Below, in pieces: positions 1-7,247 of a stretch of DNA of 31,637 bases. The notes beneath the pieces are model-generated. The model searched no databases. It saw nothing but the letters and a program-made list of their open reading frames with translations, and had not been told where the DNA came from. The DNA is taken from NCBI RefSeq assembly GCF_014287675.1, contig NZ_JACOPQ010000017.1, forward strand, positions 1-31,637, read 5' to 3'. Every line of letters starts with the position of its first letter. Positions within the stretch are counted from its first letter, which is position 1. The stretch comes from Lawsonibacter faecis. Its GTDB lineage: Bacteria; Bacillota; Clostridia; Oscillospirales; Oscillospiraceae. The position numbers and the translations under genes are program-made.

Positions 1-171
1 TGGTACTCCGACAACTTCAATGTGGAGGTCCACGCCTTTGTGGAGAACGGAAAGTTCTGCGTGGTGAACAACACCTACGAGAGCCAGTCCACCACCGTCT
101 ACCGGGGCGACGGCTCCGCGTTCACCCTTTGCCTTGAACCAAATCAGATCGTCTGGTACGAAATTGAATAA
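1..171 (+). CDS. C-terminal fragment of a carbohydrate-active enzyme, probably GH112-type phosphorylase
   Basis: The window opens inside this gene; only the last 56 codons are present, ending in TAA. The fragment (VEVHAFVENGKFCVVNNTYE, then a TTVYRGDG stretch and a final IVWYEI) reads like a C-terminal all-beta domain. From memory it resembles the end of 1,3-beta-galactosyl-N-acetylhexosamine phosphorylase (GH112), which phosphorolyses lacto-N-biose or galacto-N-biose in the cytoplasm. The catalytic domain lies outside the window, so the family call rests only on this tail. It could instead be the beta domain of another glycosidase. A strong hairpin terminator follows the stop codon immediately, so this is the last gene of its transcript. 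Confidence 0.5.
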   Translation, partial: WYSDNFNVEVHAFVENGKFCVVNNTYESQSTTVYRGDGSAFTLCLEPNQIVWYEIE

Positions 172-208
172 AAAAGCAGCCGCATCCTTCAAGGATGCGG
201 CTGCTTTT
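172..208. terminator. Bidirectional rho-independent terminator
   Basis: A 15-base arm (175-189, AGCAGCCGCATCCTT) pairs perfectly with 191-205, flanked by A-run and T-run. Read on + it ends in TTTT after the stem; read on - it ends in TTTTTT. It can therefore close both the plus-strand fragment at 1-171 and the minus-strand gene at 268-1932. Confidence 0.9.
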
Positions 209-267
209 GGTCTGAGACGGAGTGCCGTCTGAGTGGAACGAGCGGCGGCGCTGTTTTCAAACGGAGC

Positions 268-1932
268 TTAGTAGTAAACGCCGCCTGCCGTGCCCGCAGT
301 ACCGATGGACTGGGCAATGGAGTTCACACCGGCGTTAATCTTTGCAATCAATTCGTAGTACCCCTCACTGTCCATCTCCAGAAACGGTATGGACTCCTGG
401 GGGAAGGGACGGGTGAAACCGACCAGGGACTCAATGGAGTATCCGCCGGAGAGGGAGAGCTTCTCCTCCACCGTCTGGATGGTAAGCTCGGAGAAGTCCA
501 GAGCGACCCGCTTGGCGGATCTGTCCGCGGTAAAGGTGCCGGAGGCGTAAAACTGGGGACCTGCTCCGTCGCCGCCCGTAGAGACGACATTCAGGCCGAA
601 GCGGTCGCCGTCCAGTGTGTAGGAGCAGACCAGGCCAAAGGGGACGCCGCCGCTTTCGGCACAGGTCAGCGTGGCGACCAGGGCTTTTCCGCTGTCGCAC
701 TCCAGTTTAAGACGAATCTCCGCAGGCCGGCCGCGGTCCTCCGTGGGCAGGAGCGCCTCGAGAAGGACGACCCGGTTACCGGCGATATAGAAGTCGATAA
801 GAACATCCTTCGTCAGGAAGGCTAAGCTCCTGTCAAAGCTGTCCATATACTCGTCCAAATCGAAGTAGCTGTCATCGGTGACATAGGAGAAGAACTCATC
901 CTGGATGAGGACGCGCATAGCGTCGGAGAGGAAAACACGCAGGGCGCCGACGGGTACGGTCATGGTATACCGGGTGGCGGAGTACTCCCTGGCCACGGAC
1001 TGGACTGTGGCGGAGCCGGCGTTGGCGACGGTAATCGTCTCATTGAGTTCGGCGGAGAGCCGCGCCAGCTCGGCAACGGTCTCGCCGCTCAGCGCGGAGG
1101 CGGTCTGGGTGGTGTCGCTCAGCTCAAAGAAATTGAAGCCGAACGCAGGGTCCATGGGGCTGTCCGGCCCGAAGAGCGGGGAGGCGAGTACGTCGGCGCC
1201 CAGCGTCTCTGTGTGGATAAAGTAGTAGTCCCCGGCGGTGAGCTGGTCGCTGCCGAAGGAGAGCTTATCATCCTCCAGCATAACCACAAGGGAGGCGAGG
1301 GGGCTGCGGCCCAGATAGACGGGTATCTCCAGCGCGGCCTGGCGATTTTCGCGGTCCAGCTCGATGATGTACTCAATGCCCGTGCCGGGCACATCGGCGG
1401 GACTGATGCCGAGGGAGCCGGCAAACTCCCTCGCCGTGTCCTCGGAGAGCTCGCCCAGGTGGAAGGATAGCGTCTGCCGGGTGGGCTTGTCTTTCAGCGC
1501 GGCGGTGACGGCGGCGGCGTCACCGGGCGCGTAGCTCGCCATGGTCTTGGCCATACAGCCTGCCACATAGGCCTTGGGATTTACCGCCTTGAGAATGGCC
1601 GGGAAGGCGAAGACGGCTGCGGCGGCGACCACCAGGAGGACGGCGGCCGCGATGGCGACGCCGCGCTTGAGCTTCTTTTTGTCCCGCTTGGGCGGCTCGG
1701 GCGGTGTGACGCTGCCGCCATAGAAGCCCACCGGGGCGGTCTCGGGGTTGGGGGACGACTCAGCGCCGGGACATCCCTCTGTTGGGGGGACGGTCTCTGC
1801 GGTGGGGTCGGACTCCGGGGTGGGCGGAATATCCGGATCAGGATCAACGCCGCCGGAGGGCAGGGGCCACTCGGTCAGCGGCTGACCCTCTTCGGCCGGG
1901 GCGCCGCCGGGGGTTAAATCGGTATCGCTCAT
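268..1932 (-). CDS. Membrane-anchored extracytoplasmic protein with Pro/acidic N-terminal region
   Basis: This is a 554-residue protein of unrecognised family. Residues 1-80 are low-complexity and rich in Pro, Glu, Asp and Gly. A basic patch (KRDKKKLKR, about 82-90) comes next, then one hydrophobic helix (about 91-113). The remaining 440 residues look like a soluble alternating beta/alpha extracytoplasmic domain, suggesting N-in topology. The architecture (disordered cytoplasmic head, single TM, large outer domain) parallels the zinc-ribbon proteins encoded at 2687-5772, but there is no zinc ribbon here. The start was set at MSDTDL because the AGGAGAGG element lies about 9 nt upstream; an ATG at 1941 (MKTMSD) almost touches that element. 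A divergent promoter pair separates it from the gene at 2113. Function unknown. Confidence 0.7.
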   Translation of the reverse strand: MSDTDLTPGGAPAEEGQPLTEWPLPSGGVDPDPDIPPTPESDPTAETVPPTEGCPGAESSPNPETAPVGFYGGSVTPPEPPKRDKKKLKRGVAIAAAVLLVVAAAAVFAFPAILKAVNPKAYVAGCMAKTMASYAPGDAAAVTAALKDKPTRQTLSFHLGELSEDTAREFAGSLGISPADVPGTGIEYIIELDRENRQAALEIPVYLGRSPLASLVVMLEDDKLSFGSDQLTAGDYYFIHTETLGADVLASPLFGPDSPMDPAFGFNFFELSDTTQTASALSGETVAELARLSAELNETITVANAGSATVQSVAREYSATRYTMTVPVGALRVFLSDAMRVLIQDEFFSYVTDDSYFDLDEYMDSFDRSLAFLTKDVLIDFYIAGNRVVLLEALLPTEDRGRPAEIRLKLECDSGKALVATLTCAESGGVPFGLVCSYTLDGDRFGLNVVSTGGDGAGPQFYASGTFTADRSAKRVALDFSELTIQTVEEKLSLSGGYSIESLVGFTRPFPQESIPFLEMDSEGYYELIAKINAGVNSIAQSIGTAGTAGGVYY

Positions 1933-1991
1933 CGTTTTCATCCTCTCCTGATTTCTCTGAAGACGGGGCGGCAGGGACCGGAACGGCGCTC

Positions 1992-2020
1992 TTGACAAGC
2001 GGCGCTCCCGGGCGTATAGT
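1992..2020 (+). promoter_or_regulatory. Sigma-A-type promoter for the gene at 2113
   Basis: TTGACA (1992-1997), a 17-base spacer and TATAGT (2015-2020) point toward the plus-strand gene at 2113. The predicted start near 2027 gives a leader of about 85 nt that contains a small hairpin (GAAAGG/CCTTTC, 2034-2050). Confidence 0.7.
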
Positions 2021-2058
2021 AAGACCCCTGATGGAAAGGGCGGGCCTTTCTTAAAATA

Positions 2059-2087
2059 ACTCTACCACGGGGACGCGGGAGCGTCAA
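2059..2087 (-). promoter_or_regulatory. Sigma-A-type promoter for the gene at 268-1932
   Basis: On the minus strand TTGACG (2087-2082), a 17-base spacer and TAGAGT (2064-2059) point toward the gene whose start codon is at 1932. Its predicted start (about 2052) lies beyond the predicted plus-strand start (about 2027), so the two RNAs would overlap at their 5' ends. Confidence 0.55.
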
Positions 2088-2112
2088 GGCAATCTGAATC
2101 GAGGTCTTTTTA

Positions 2113-2553
2113 ATGGAATACCGTATGAGTAAATCCCTGCGGTGTATGTATACGGCGGCGGGGCTGGTCTTCGTGGGCGTGACAGTATGGCTGTGGCTGG
2201 CAGGGGGGTGGAACCGCCCCCTGGGGGACCCCACCCGCACTCTCTACCGGGTGGCGGCCATCGTGATTCTGGTGCTGGGCGTCCTCTCCCTTCTGCGGCC
2301 CTGGCGGGCGCGAATCAGGCTGGAGGACGACGAGGAGCTCTACTACTGCGACGGATATCTGGCCGCCCGCCGCTTCCCCATGGGCGAGCTGGAGCGGGTG
2401 TGCATCCGGGGCGGCAAGCGCATGGTATTCGCCTTCCGGGACGGGCACAGCGTCGGTGTGGAGTTTCTCTTTACCGGCCAGGAGAGCTTCCTTGCGGAGA
2501 TGCGCACCCGCGGCATCCAGGTGGCCGGACCCGGCGCGCAGATTCATCAGTAG
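2113..2553 (+). CDS. Small two-helix membrane protein with PH-like cytoplasmic domain
   Basis: This is a 146-residue protein. Two hydrophobic helices (about residues 11-33 and 46-61) are separated by a short Gly/Pro loop. A C-terminal region of about 80 residues has alternating strands (IRLEDDEELYYCDGYLAAR, then a VCIRGGKRMVFAFRD stretch). This layout of a TM hairpin followed by a beta-rich domain with a final helix resembles bacterial PH-like (bPH) membrane proteins; that is an architectural guess, not a motif match. GAGGT lies 9 nt before the ATG at 2113; the in-frame ATG at 2125 is an alternative. It appears monocistronic, with its own promoter upstream and a terminator 4 nt after the stop. 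Confidence 0.7.
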   Translation: MEYRMSKSLRCMYTAAGLVFVGVTVWLWLAGGWNRPLGDPTRTLYRVAAIVILVLGVLSLLRPWRARIRLEDDEELYYCDGYLAARRFPMGELERVCIRGGKRMVFAFRDGHSVGVEFLFTGQESFLAEMRTRGIQVAGPGAQIHQ

Positions 2554-2557
2554 TGTT

Positions 2558-2595
2558 AAAAAAGGCGCTGCCGTTTCAAACGGCAGCGCCTTTTC
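2558..2595. terminator. Bidirectional rho-independent terminator
   Basis: The stem AAAGGCGCTGCCGTTT pairs with AAACGGCAGCGCCTTT around a single C, with A-run and T-run on opposite sides. It ends the plus-strand gene at 2113-2553 and can also stop minus-strand transcription coming from the gene that ends at 2687. Nothing else was seen in 2596-2686. Confidence 0.88.
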
Positions 2596-2686
2596 TGTCA
2601 TTGACCAAAGCTATCCCCATATGAGAAACGACAGGGGAGCAAGGCCTGGAATGCCCACTTATTGTAAGGGGTGCGGACTTTGCCGG

Positions 2687-4120
2687 TCAGGGGGCGGGCT
2701 GGTACTGCGCGGCCATTTCGTTGAGGGCCAGGATGGCGAGGCTCAGGGTGGTGTTCTCCGGGGCGTAGCGCTGGGCCTCCTGATAATAGGAGATGGCCTT
2801 GTCAATCCGCGCCCGGTCGGAGGCGGCGGCTACCGCCGCCCGGTTGCCAAGCGCAGTCAGGGCGTCGGCCATGGCGGCGCTCAGCGCCGCGTCGCGGGGG
2901 AACTGCTCCAGACCCTGGCGGAGGACGGCCAGGGCGTTATCCGGATCGTTCAGGGCCATATGGCTCCGGGCCAGCAGGAGGGGGATCTCCGCGGTGGCGT
3001 CGGAGGGAAGGCCGGAGAGCAGCTCCAGCACCTTCTGATGGTCGCCTTCGCGGTCGGCGGCGCGGGCCTTATGCAGGGCGGGGTCCTCCGGGGGGGTGAG
3101 AAGGACGGAACGGGTCAGGGTCCCGGCGGTGGCGGTATAGGCCCCAGACAGGGTCGCCGAGGCGGAGGAGAAGAGCAGAAGCGCACACAGGGTCAGCAGG
3201 GCCAGGGAGAGGCCCCGCCGCTCCGCCGGCCCCCGCCGGACGGCGCAAGCGGAGAGCAGCACGACAAGCCCGGCGGCCAGAAGGGACACGCCGGCGACGA
3301 AAATTCTCCAGGAGAGGCCGTTGTCTCTCTCCAGTGCCGAGAGAAGGGGGGCCCAGCTCCCCGGCAGCAGCGACGTGAAGGCCGAAAAGCGGATGCCCGC
3401 AAGCAGCAGAAGAAGGCCGCCTAGAGCGAGGGCGGGTCCCAGCCAGCGCCAGGCGGCCAGAGGCCGGGAGGCCAGGCGGAAGAGGGCAAGGGCCAGCCCC
3501 GCGGCCAGGAGCCAAAAGCCCGCGGCGGCGGCAGGGCTGCTGAGGCCGGCCATCAGCCGCAGCGGGGAGAGCAGGGATAGGGGGAGACCCGGCGCCGCCG
3601 CCCGGAGAGCCCCGCCGCCGCCGCCCAGGGTCAGAGCGGTGGACAGCCCGGCGGCTGTGGTCGCCAGGAAAAGGGCCAGTGAGAGCAGAAGGGGGAGCAG
3701 AACCGCCCTGGGCCAGCGGGGCGGGTAGAGGGGGAGCGGGGCTCCGTCCTCGTCCGCGCCGTACTCCTCGTCCGGCCAGTCCTCCGTCGACGCGGGGGGC
3801 GGAGGGGGGAAGGGGGGCAGGTCAGGACCCGGCGGGTTGTCGGGCACGGGCGGCTCCTCGACCGGGGGGAGATCCGGCGCGGCAGCCTCCTCCGTCAAAG
3901 GCGGGGGCCGGGTGGAGAAGGCGGCCTCCTCTCCGGCGGAGGGCGAGGGAGGTTCCAGAGTCAGGACAACGGGGGCCGCGGCCTCGTTTTCGACGTCCGG
4001 CGGCGGGAAGGCGGGCTCGGGGTCGGTAAACGGGATGGGGCCGTCCAACAGGGTGCGGCCGCAGGTGCGGCAGAACTGGTCGCCGGCGGCGTTCTTGCCG
4101 CCGCAGTATGGGCAGGTCAT
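2687..4120 (-). CDS. Zinc-ribbon polytopic membrane protein with C-terminal TPR-like repeats
   Basis: This is a 477-residue protein. It opens with a four-cysteine zinc ribbon (C3, C6, C17, C20: CPYC...CRTC). A Pro/Glu-rich linker runs to about residue 135. About five to six hydrophobic helices follow (about 138-330). The C-terminal helical segment of about 130 residues (HKVLELLSGLPSDA, then ALAVLRQGLEQFPRDAALSA and AISYYQEAQRYAPENTTL) looks like two or three tetratricopeptide repeats. The zinc ribbon is of the kind common at the N-terminus of Firmicutes envelope proteins; its ligand is unknown. GGAGGTGG lies 5 nt before the ATG. It is the second gene of a two-gene operon, 26 nt after the gene at 4147-5772, and the pair probably acts together. 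The specific role is not recognisable. Confidence 0.75.
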   Translation of the reverse strand: MTCPYCGGKNAAGDQFCRTCGRTLLDGPIPFTDPEPAFPPPDVENEAAAPVVLTLEPPSPSAGEEAAFSTRPPPLTEEAAAPDLPPVEEPPVPDNPPGPDLPPFPPPPPASTEDWPDEEYGADEDGAPLPLYPPRWPRAVLLPLLLSLALFLATTAAGLSTALTLGGGGGALRAAAPGLPLSLLSPLRLMAGLSSPAAAAGFWLLAAGLALALFRLASRPLAAWRWLGPALALGGLLLLLAGIRFSAFTSLLPGSWAPLLSALERDNGLSWRIFVAGVSLLAAGLVVLLSACAVRRGPAERRGLSLALLTLCALLLFSSASATLSGAYTATAGTLTRSVLLTPPEDPALHKARAADREGDHQKVLELLSGLPSDATAEIPLLLARSHMALNDPDNALAVLRQGLEQFPRDAALSAAMADALTALGNRAAVAAASDRARIDKAISYYQEAQRYAPENTTLSLAILALNEMAAQYQPAP

Positions 4121-4146
4121 AAATCCACCTCCAATGGGGGGCCGTT

Positions 4147-5772
4147 TCAGGCTGCGGTTTCCAGGGGGACAAAGACACCGGGGGACTCCTCGCAGTAGGG
4201 CCGCCAGCCCCCCTGCCCGTCGGTAAAATAGCAGAGGGCCCGCGGGCCTGCGGGAAACAGGCTGAGGACGGCGGTATCGGACGCCGCCACATGAATCTCG
4301 CTCTCGCCGGGGAGGATATAGTGGAGCCGCCCGTCGGTGAGGAAATAAAAGACGTCGGTATATCCGCTCAGCAGGGAGGCTTCCGCCCTCTCCGTCACCA
4401 GGGCGGTGTTGCCCGACAGATCCAGGGAGTAGATGGGCCCGCCCTCCTCAAAGGACTCCTGGTAATAGGTGATGGAGAGGTCGGGGGCCGTGTCATAGGC
4501 GCGGCAGCCGCTGAGATGGAGCAGCAGGCGGGCCGGCTCTCCGCCGCGGAGGTCGGGCAGGAGGTAAAAGTCCCCCTCCCTGGTCTGGTAGAGCATCCGG
4601 CTGCGGTCGGCGGAGAGCGTGAAGGCGTATACCTGGTCGGTGAGCTTGCTGCAGGAGTAGTTCTCATCCAAATAATAGAGACCGTCCTGCGAATAGAGGA
4701 CACAGTCCACGAAGGAGTCGGCGGGGGAGACGGTAAGATACTTGGACAGGCTCAAAAGACGGCTTGCGGCGCCGTTCGGCGTGCCGGGGAAGAACTGCAC
4801 CGCCTCCGACAGCAATATCAGCTCCGCGCCGTCCCGGGCCAGATAGCACTTCCCGAGGCTGGTGAAGATCAGCTCCCGGCGGTTCCGGCTGACGGCCATG
4901 GAGAGCTCTGTGAGCATACGCTCCGCCAGCAGGGTGGAGACGCCGTCCCGATAGGCGTAGAGGTCTCCGCGGTTATTGTAGACGCTGGACATCTGGTAGT
5001 AGTAGAGCAGGCCGTCGTCGCTGAGCGCCAGGGGGACGCCCTGGCCGCAGACCCTCACCGGGTCTTTGCCCGGGAGAAAGAGCATCAGCCCGGCCGGTGC
5101 AGAGGAGGATACTCCCGTGGTGAAGGCCGCGGCGCTGCCGTCCGGGGAGAGGGTGACGTTCTCCAGCGCGCAGTCGTCGGAGAGCAGAACGGGCGCGCCG
5201 CCGGTGTCCGCCAGAAGATAAACGCCCCCCTCCGCAGTCTGAAAGGCCGCAGCGTCGCCGCCGTCGGAAAGGATGGCGCGCTCCACGCCGGATGTGATTG
5301 CCGTCGCTCCGGCGGCGGTGACGCGCCAGAGCGTGCCGTCGGTATCGACATAGGAGAAGACCTTGCGGTCCATGGACAGGTCGAAGCTGTAAGAGGCGTC
5401 CGCCCGGGCCACCAGGGCGGTTCCGGAATAGACAGCGATTTTCTCATAGTTCTCTCCGGAGTTGATAAGATAGAGGCAGTCCGGCTCCAGCCGGGTAACG
5501 TCGGTCACTGTCCCTCCCGGGCGGCACAACAGGACGGCGGCGACGGCGGCCAGCAGGACCAGCGCGCCCAGGCCGGCGAGGAGCAGCCGGCGGCGGCCCG
5601 GCGCTTGTTGAGCCCGGGCTGGGGAAGACGGTTCCTCCGGCGAGGGACCGCCGCCGGGGGAGAAGAGGGGAGAGACGGCGTCCCCGGGCGCGGCGTCAAC
5701 CAGAGGCGCGCCGCAGCCGGCGCAGAAGAGGTCGCCCTCGTCGGCCTGTGCGCCGCAATGTCTGCAAATCAT
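4147..5772 (-). CDS. Zinc-ribbon, single-pass membrane protein with propeller-like extracytoplasmic domain
   Basis: This is a 541-residue protein. It has a zinc ribbon at the N-terminus (C3, C6, C17, C20), a Pro/Ser/Gly-rich linker, and one hydrophobic helix (about 62-83). The large outer domain shows recurrent short strands ending in Asp/Gly turns (ISSGVERAILSDGG-like segments, DGLYYLDENY, DGRLHYILPG). That pattern of repeated four-strand blades suggests a beta-propeller of the WD40-like or DUF5050 kind, by inference. The start was chosen at MICRHCG, where AGGAGG sits 5 nt upstream; the frame stays open further upstream without another ribosome site. It is the first gene of the operon, with a promoter at 5825-5853. 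Confidence 0.75.
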   Translation of the reverse strand: MICRHCGAQADEGDLFCAGCGAPLVDAAPGDAVSPLFSPGGGPSPEEPSSPARAQQAPGRRRLLLAGLGALVLLAAVAAVLLCRPGGTVTDVTRLEPDCLYLINSGENYEKIAVYSGTALVARADASYSFDLSMDRKVFSYVDTDGTLWRVTAAGATAITSGVERAILSDGGDAAAFQTAEGGVYLLADTGGAPVLLSDDCALENVTLSPDGSAAAFTTGVSSSAPAGLMLFLPGKDPVRVCGQGVPLALSDDGLLYYYQMSSVYNNRGDLYAYRDGVSTLLAERMLTELSMAVSRNRRELIFTSLGKCYLARDGAELILLSEAVQFFPGTPNGAASRLLSLSKYLTVSPADSFVDCVLYSQDGLYYLDENYSCSKLTDQVYAFTLSADRSRMLYQTREGDFYLLPDLRGGEPARLLLHLSGCRAYDTAPDLSITYYQESFEEGGPIYSLDLSGNTALVTERAEASLLSGYTDVFYFLTDGRLHYILPGESEIHVAASDTAVLSLFPAGPRALCYFTDGQGGWRPYCEESPGVFVPLETAA

Positions 5773-5824
5773 CGCTGTCCTCCTTTCGGGAGCGTGGCGG
5801 GTGCGGCCGGTTTCGGATAATCCC

Positions 5825-5853
5825 ATTCTATGACATAATATTCCCTATTGCAA
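5825..5853 (-). promoter_or_regulatory. Sigma-A-type promoter for the zinc-ribbon operon
   Basis: On the minus strand TTGCAA (5853-5848), a 17-base spacer and TAGAAT (5830-5825) sit about 50 nt upstream of the start at 5772. Confidence 0.6.
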
Positions 5854-5880
5854 GAAAAAGCGGGCCGAGCGGAAAGAGGC

Positions 5881-5909
5881 GTGACAGCGGCCGGACAATA
5901 TGGTATAAT
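5881..5909 (+). promoter_or_regulatory. Sigma-A-type promoter with extended -10 for the lipoprotein gene
   Basis: GTGACA (5881-5886), a 17-base spacer and a perfect TATAAT (5904-5909) are present. A TG one base upstream of the -10 makes it an extended -10. It lies about 125 nt before the start at 6034 and is divergent from the promoter at 5825-5853. Confidence 0.72.
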
Positions 5910-6033
5910 TGGCCCGGTCGGCGCCTGCGCTGCGCGGAGGACCGCCGCCGACGCCGTATACCATGAGACGCCGCGTGTTTGCGATATGACAAAGCACCGA
6001 CGTTTCATTTCCCACACAGAAAGGAAGAACCAG

Positions 6034-6912
6034 ATGAATCGGATGAAGCGGGCCGGGGCCACGGCCCTCGCGGCCCTTCTGACCCTGAGCCTGGCCGCCT
6101 GCAGCGGCGGAGGCGATCAGACCGCGGAGGTGGAGGCGGCCCAGGCGAAGCTGGACGCAGCCACCAGCTTTGAGTCGGTCTACCGCACCGAGATGGACTA
6201 CTCCATGGCCGACGCCGACGGCGAGGCGGTCTCCGTCTCCGTGACCAACCAGATGAAGGTGACCCTCATCACCGCGCCCGAGCCCCGGCTCATGGCGGAC
6301 ACCACTACCGAGCTGACCTCCGGAGAGGAGCATATGAGCCAAAATATGACCATTTACATGCTGAAGGAGGGCGAGGGCTACAGCCAGTACATCACCGACG
6401 GCAGCAGATGGGCCAAGGGCACGGTGGCGAGCTCCGATATGGAGGAGATGACTCCCACCGACAGCATTCAGCTTTTCCTAGCTGAGGGCGCTGCCTTCCG
6501 AAAGGTGGGCACGGAGACCCTGGAGGGCGGAGACGCCGTCAAGTACGAGAACACCCTCAAGGGCGCGCAGCTGGTGGAGGCGCTGGACAACGTACAGCTT
6601 CTGGACAGCATCAGCTCCATGAGCGAGGACCAGCAGAGTAAAATCCGCTCCGATCTGGGAAAGAACCTGAAGGGGCTGACCGTACATATTTGGGTGGATG
6701 AGGCCACGGGCTATCCCGTCCGGTATGAGATGGACCTGACGGCTATCCTGGAGGACATGACGGACAGCATCTCCAAGACCCTGGGCGGGCACATTGAAAA
6801 GAGCGGCCGGACGATGACCCGGGCCGTGGTCAGCATGACCTGCGCCAACTTCAACTCCGCCGCCGAGATTGTCCTGCCCGACGCGGCGGCAGATGCGGAG
6901 CCGGTGGGCTGA
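6034..6912 (+). CDS. Lipoprotein, DUF6612-like
   Basis: This is a 292-residue protein. The signal peptide MNRMKRAGATALAALLTLSL leads to a lipobox LAAC at about residues 20-23, so the mature protein should be lipidated at Cys and held on the outer face of the membrane. The mature part starts with a short helix (AEVEAAQAKLDAATSFESVY) and continues with long antiparallel strands, including one pattern of mean-charge MKVTLITAPEPRLMADTTTE. The helix-then-sheet plan and the YSQYITDGSRWAKG segment resemble DUF6612 and LppX/LolA-like hydrophobic-ligand or sensor lipoproteins; this is a fold-level impression. AAGGAAG lies 6 nt before the ATG. A terminator follows at 6939. Confidence 0.8.
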   Translation: MNRMKRAGATALAALLTLSLAACSGGGDQTAEVEAAQAKLDAATSFESVYRTEMDYSMADADGEAVSVSVTNQMKVTLITAPEPRLMADTTTELTSGEEHMSQNMTIYMLKEGEGYSQYITDGSRWAKGTVASSDMEEMTPTDSIQLFLAEGAAFRKVGTETLEGGDAVKYENTLKGAQLVEALDNVQLLDSISSMSEDQQSKIRSDLGKNLKGLTVHIWVDEATGYPVRYEMDLTAILEDMTDSISKTLGGHIEKSGRTMTRAVVSMTCANFNSAAEIVLPDAAADAEPVG

Positions 6913-6938
6913 TCCAATCGGTATTGACTGCACAGACG

Positions 6939-6968
6939 CGGCCCCCGGAAAAATCCGGGGGCCGTTTT
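6939..6968 (+). terminator. Rho-independent terminator after the lipoprotein gene
   Basis: An 11-bp stem CGGCCCCCGGA/TCCGGGGGCCG with an AAAA loop is followed by TTTT. From here to the promoter at 7138 (about 170 nt, very G-rich) nothing else was identified. Confidence 0.9.
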
Positions 6969-7137
6969 CCCTGCGGTGTGAGGGCCCGGGGAGGGCGGGG
7001 GATGGAGACGGCGCAGGGGGATGGCATCCGGGCGGGCCGGGGCGTCGTTGCGCGGCCCGCGGAACTTTTTTCCGCTGACGGCGTCTGTTCCATTGCTGGC
7101 AATTGGTGGGGGCGGGGAGAAATCGACGGTTCTACCG

Positions 7138-7166
7138 TTGCTTTTTTCGGGACAAGCCGCTATAAT
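7138..7166 (+). promoter_or_regulatory. Sigma-A-type promoter for the SLH-protein gene
   Basis: TTGCTT (7138-7143), a 17-base spacer and a perfect TATAAT (7161-7166) lie about 80 nt upstream of the ATG at 7248. Confidence 0.7.
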
Positions 7167-7247
7167 TATGTCAAGTATATCTATCAATCACCCGTCCGCC
7201 GGTGGGCGGAAGACCGGGAACCCCCCGGACCTGCATGGAGGTGCGCT

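Noticed and set aside
4291..5820. A 509-codon plus-strand ORF opposite the zinc-ribbon/propeller gene
   Set aside because: No start signal or recognisable domains; the minus-strand gene has a zinc ribbon, TM helix and AGGAGG site.
6924..7247. Upstream in-frame extension of the SLH protein
   Set aside because: It would run through the promoter at 7138-7166 and hide the signal peptide; the ATG at 7248 has GGAGGT 5 nt upstream.
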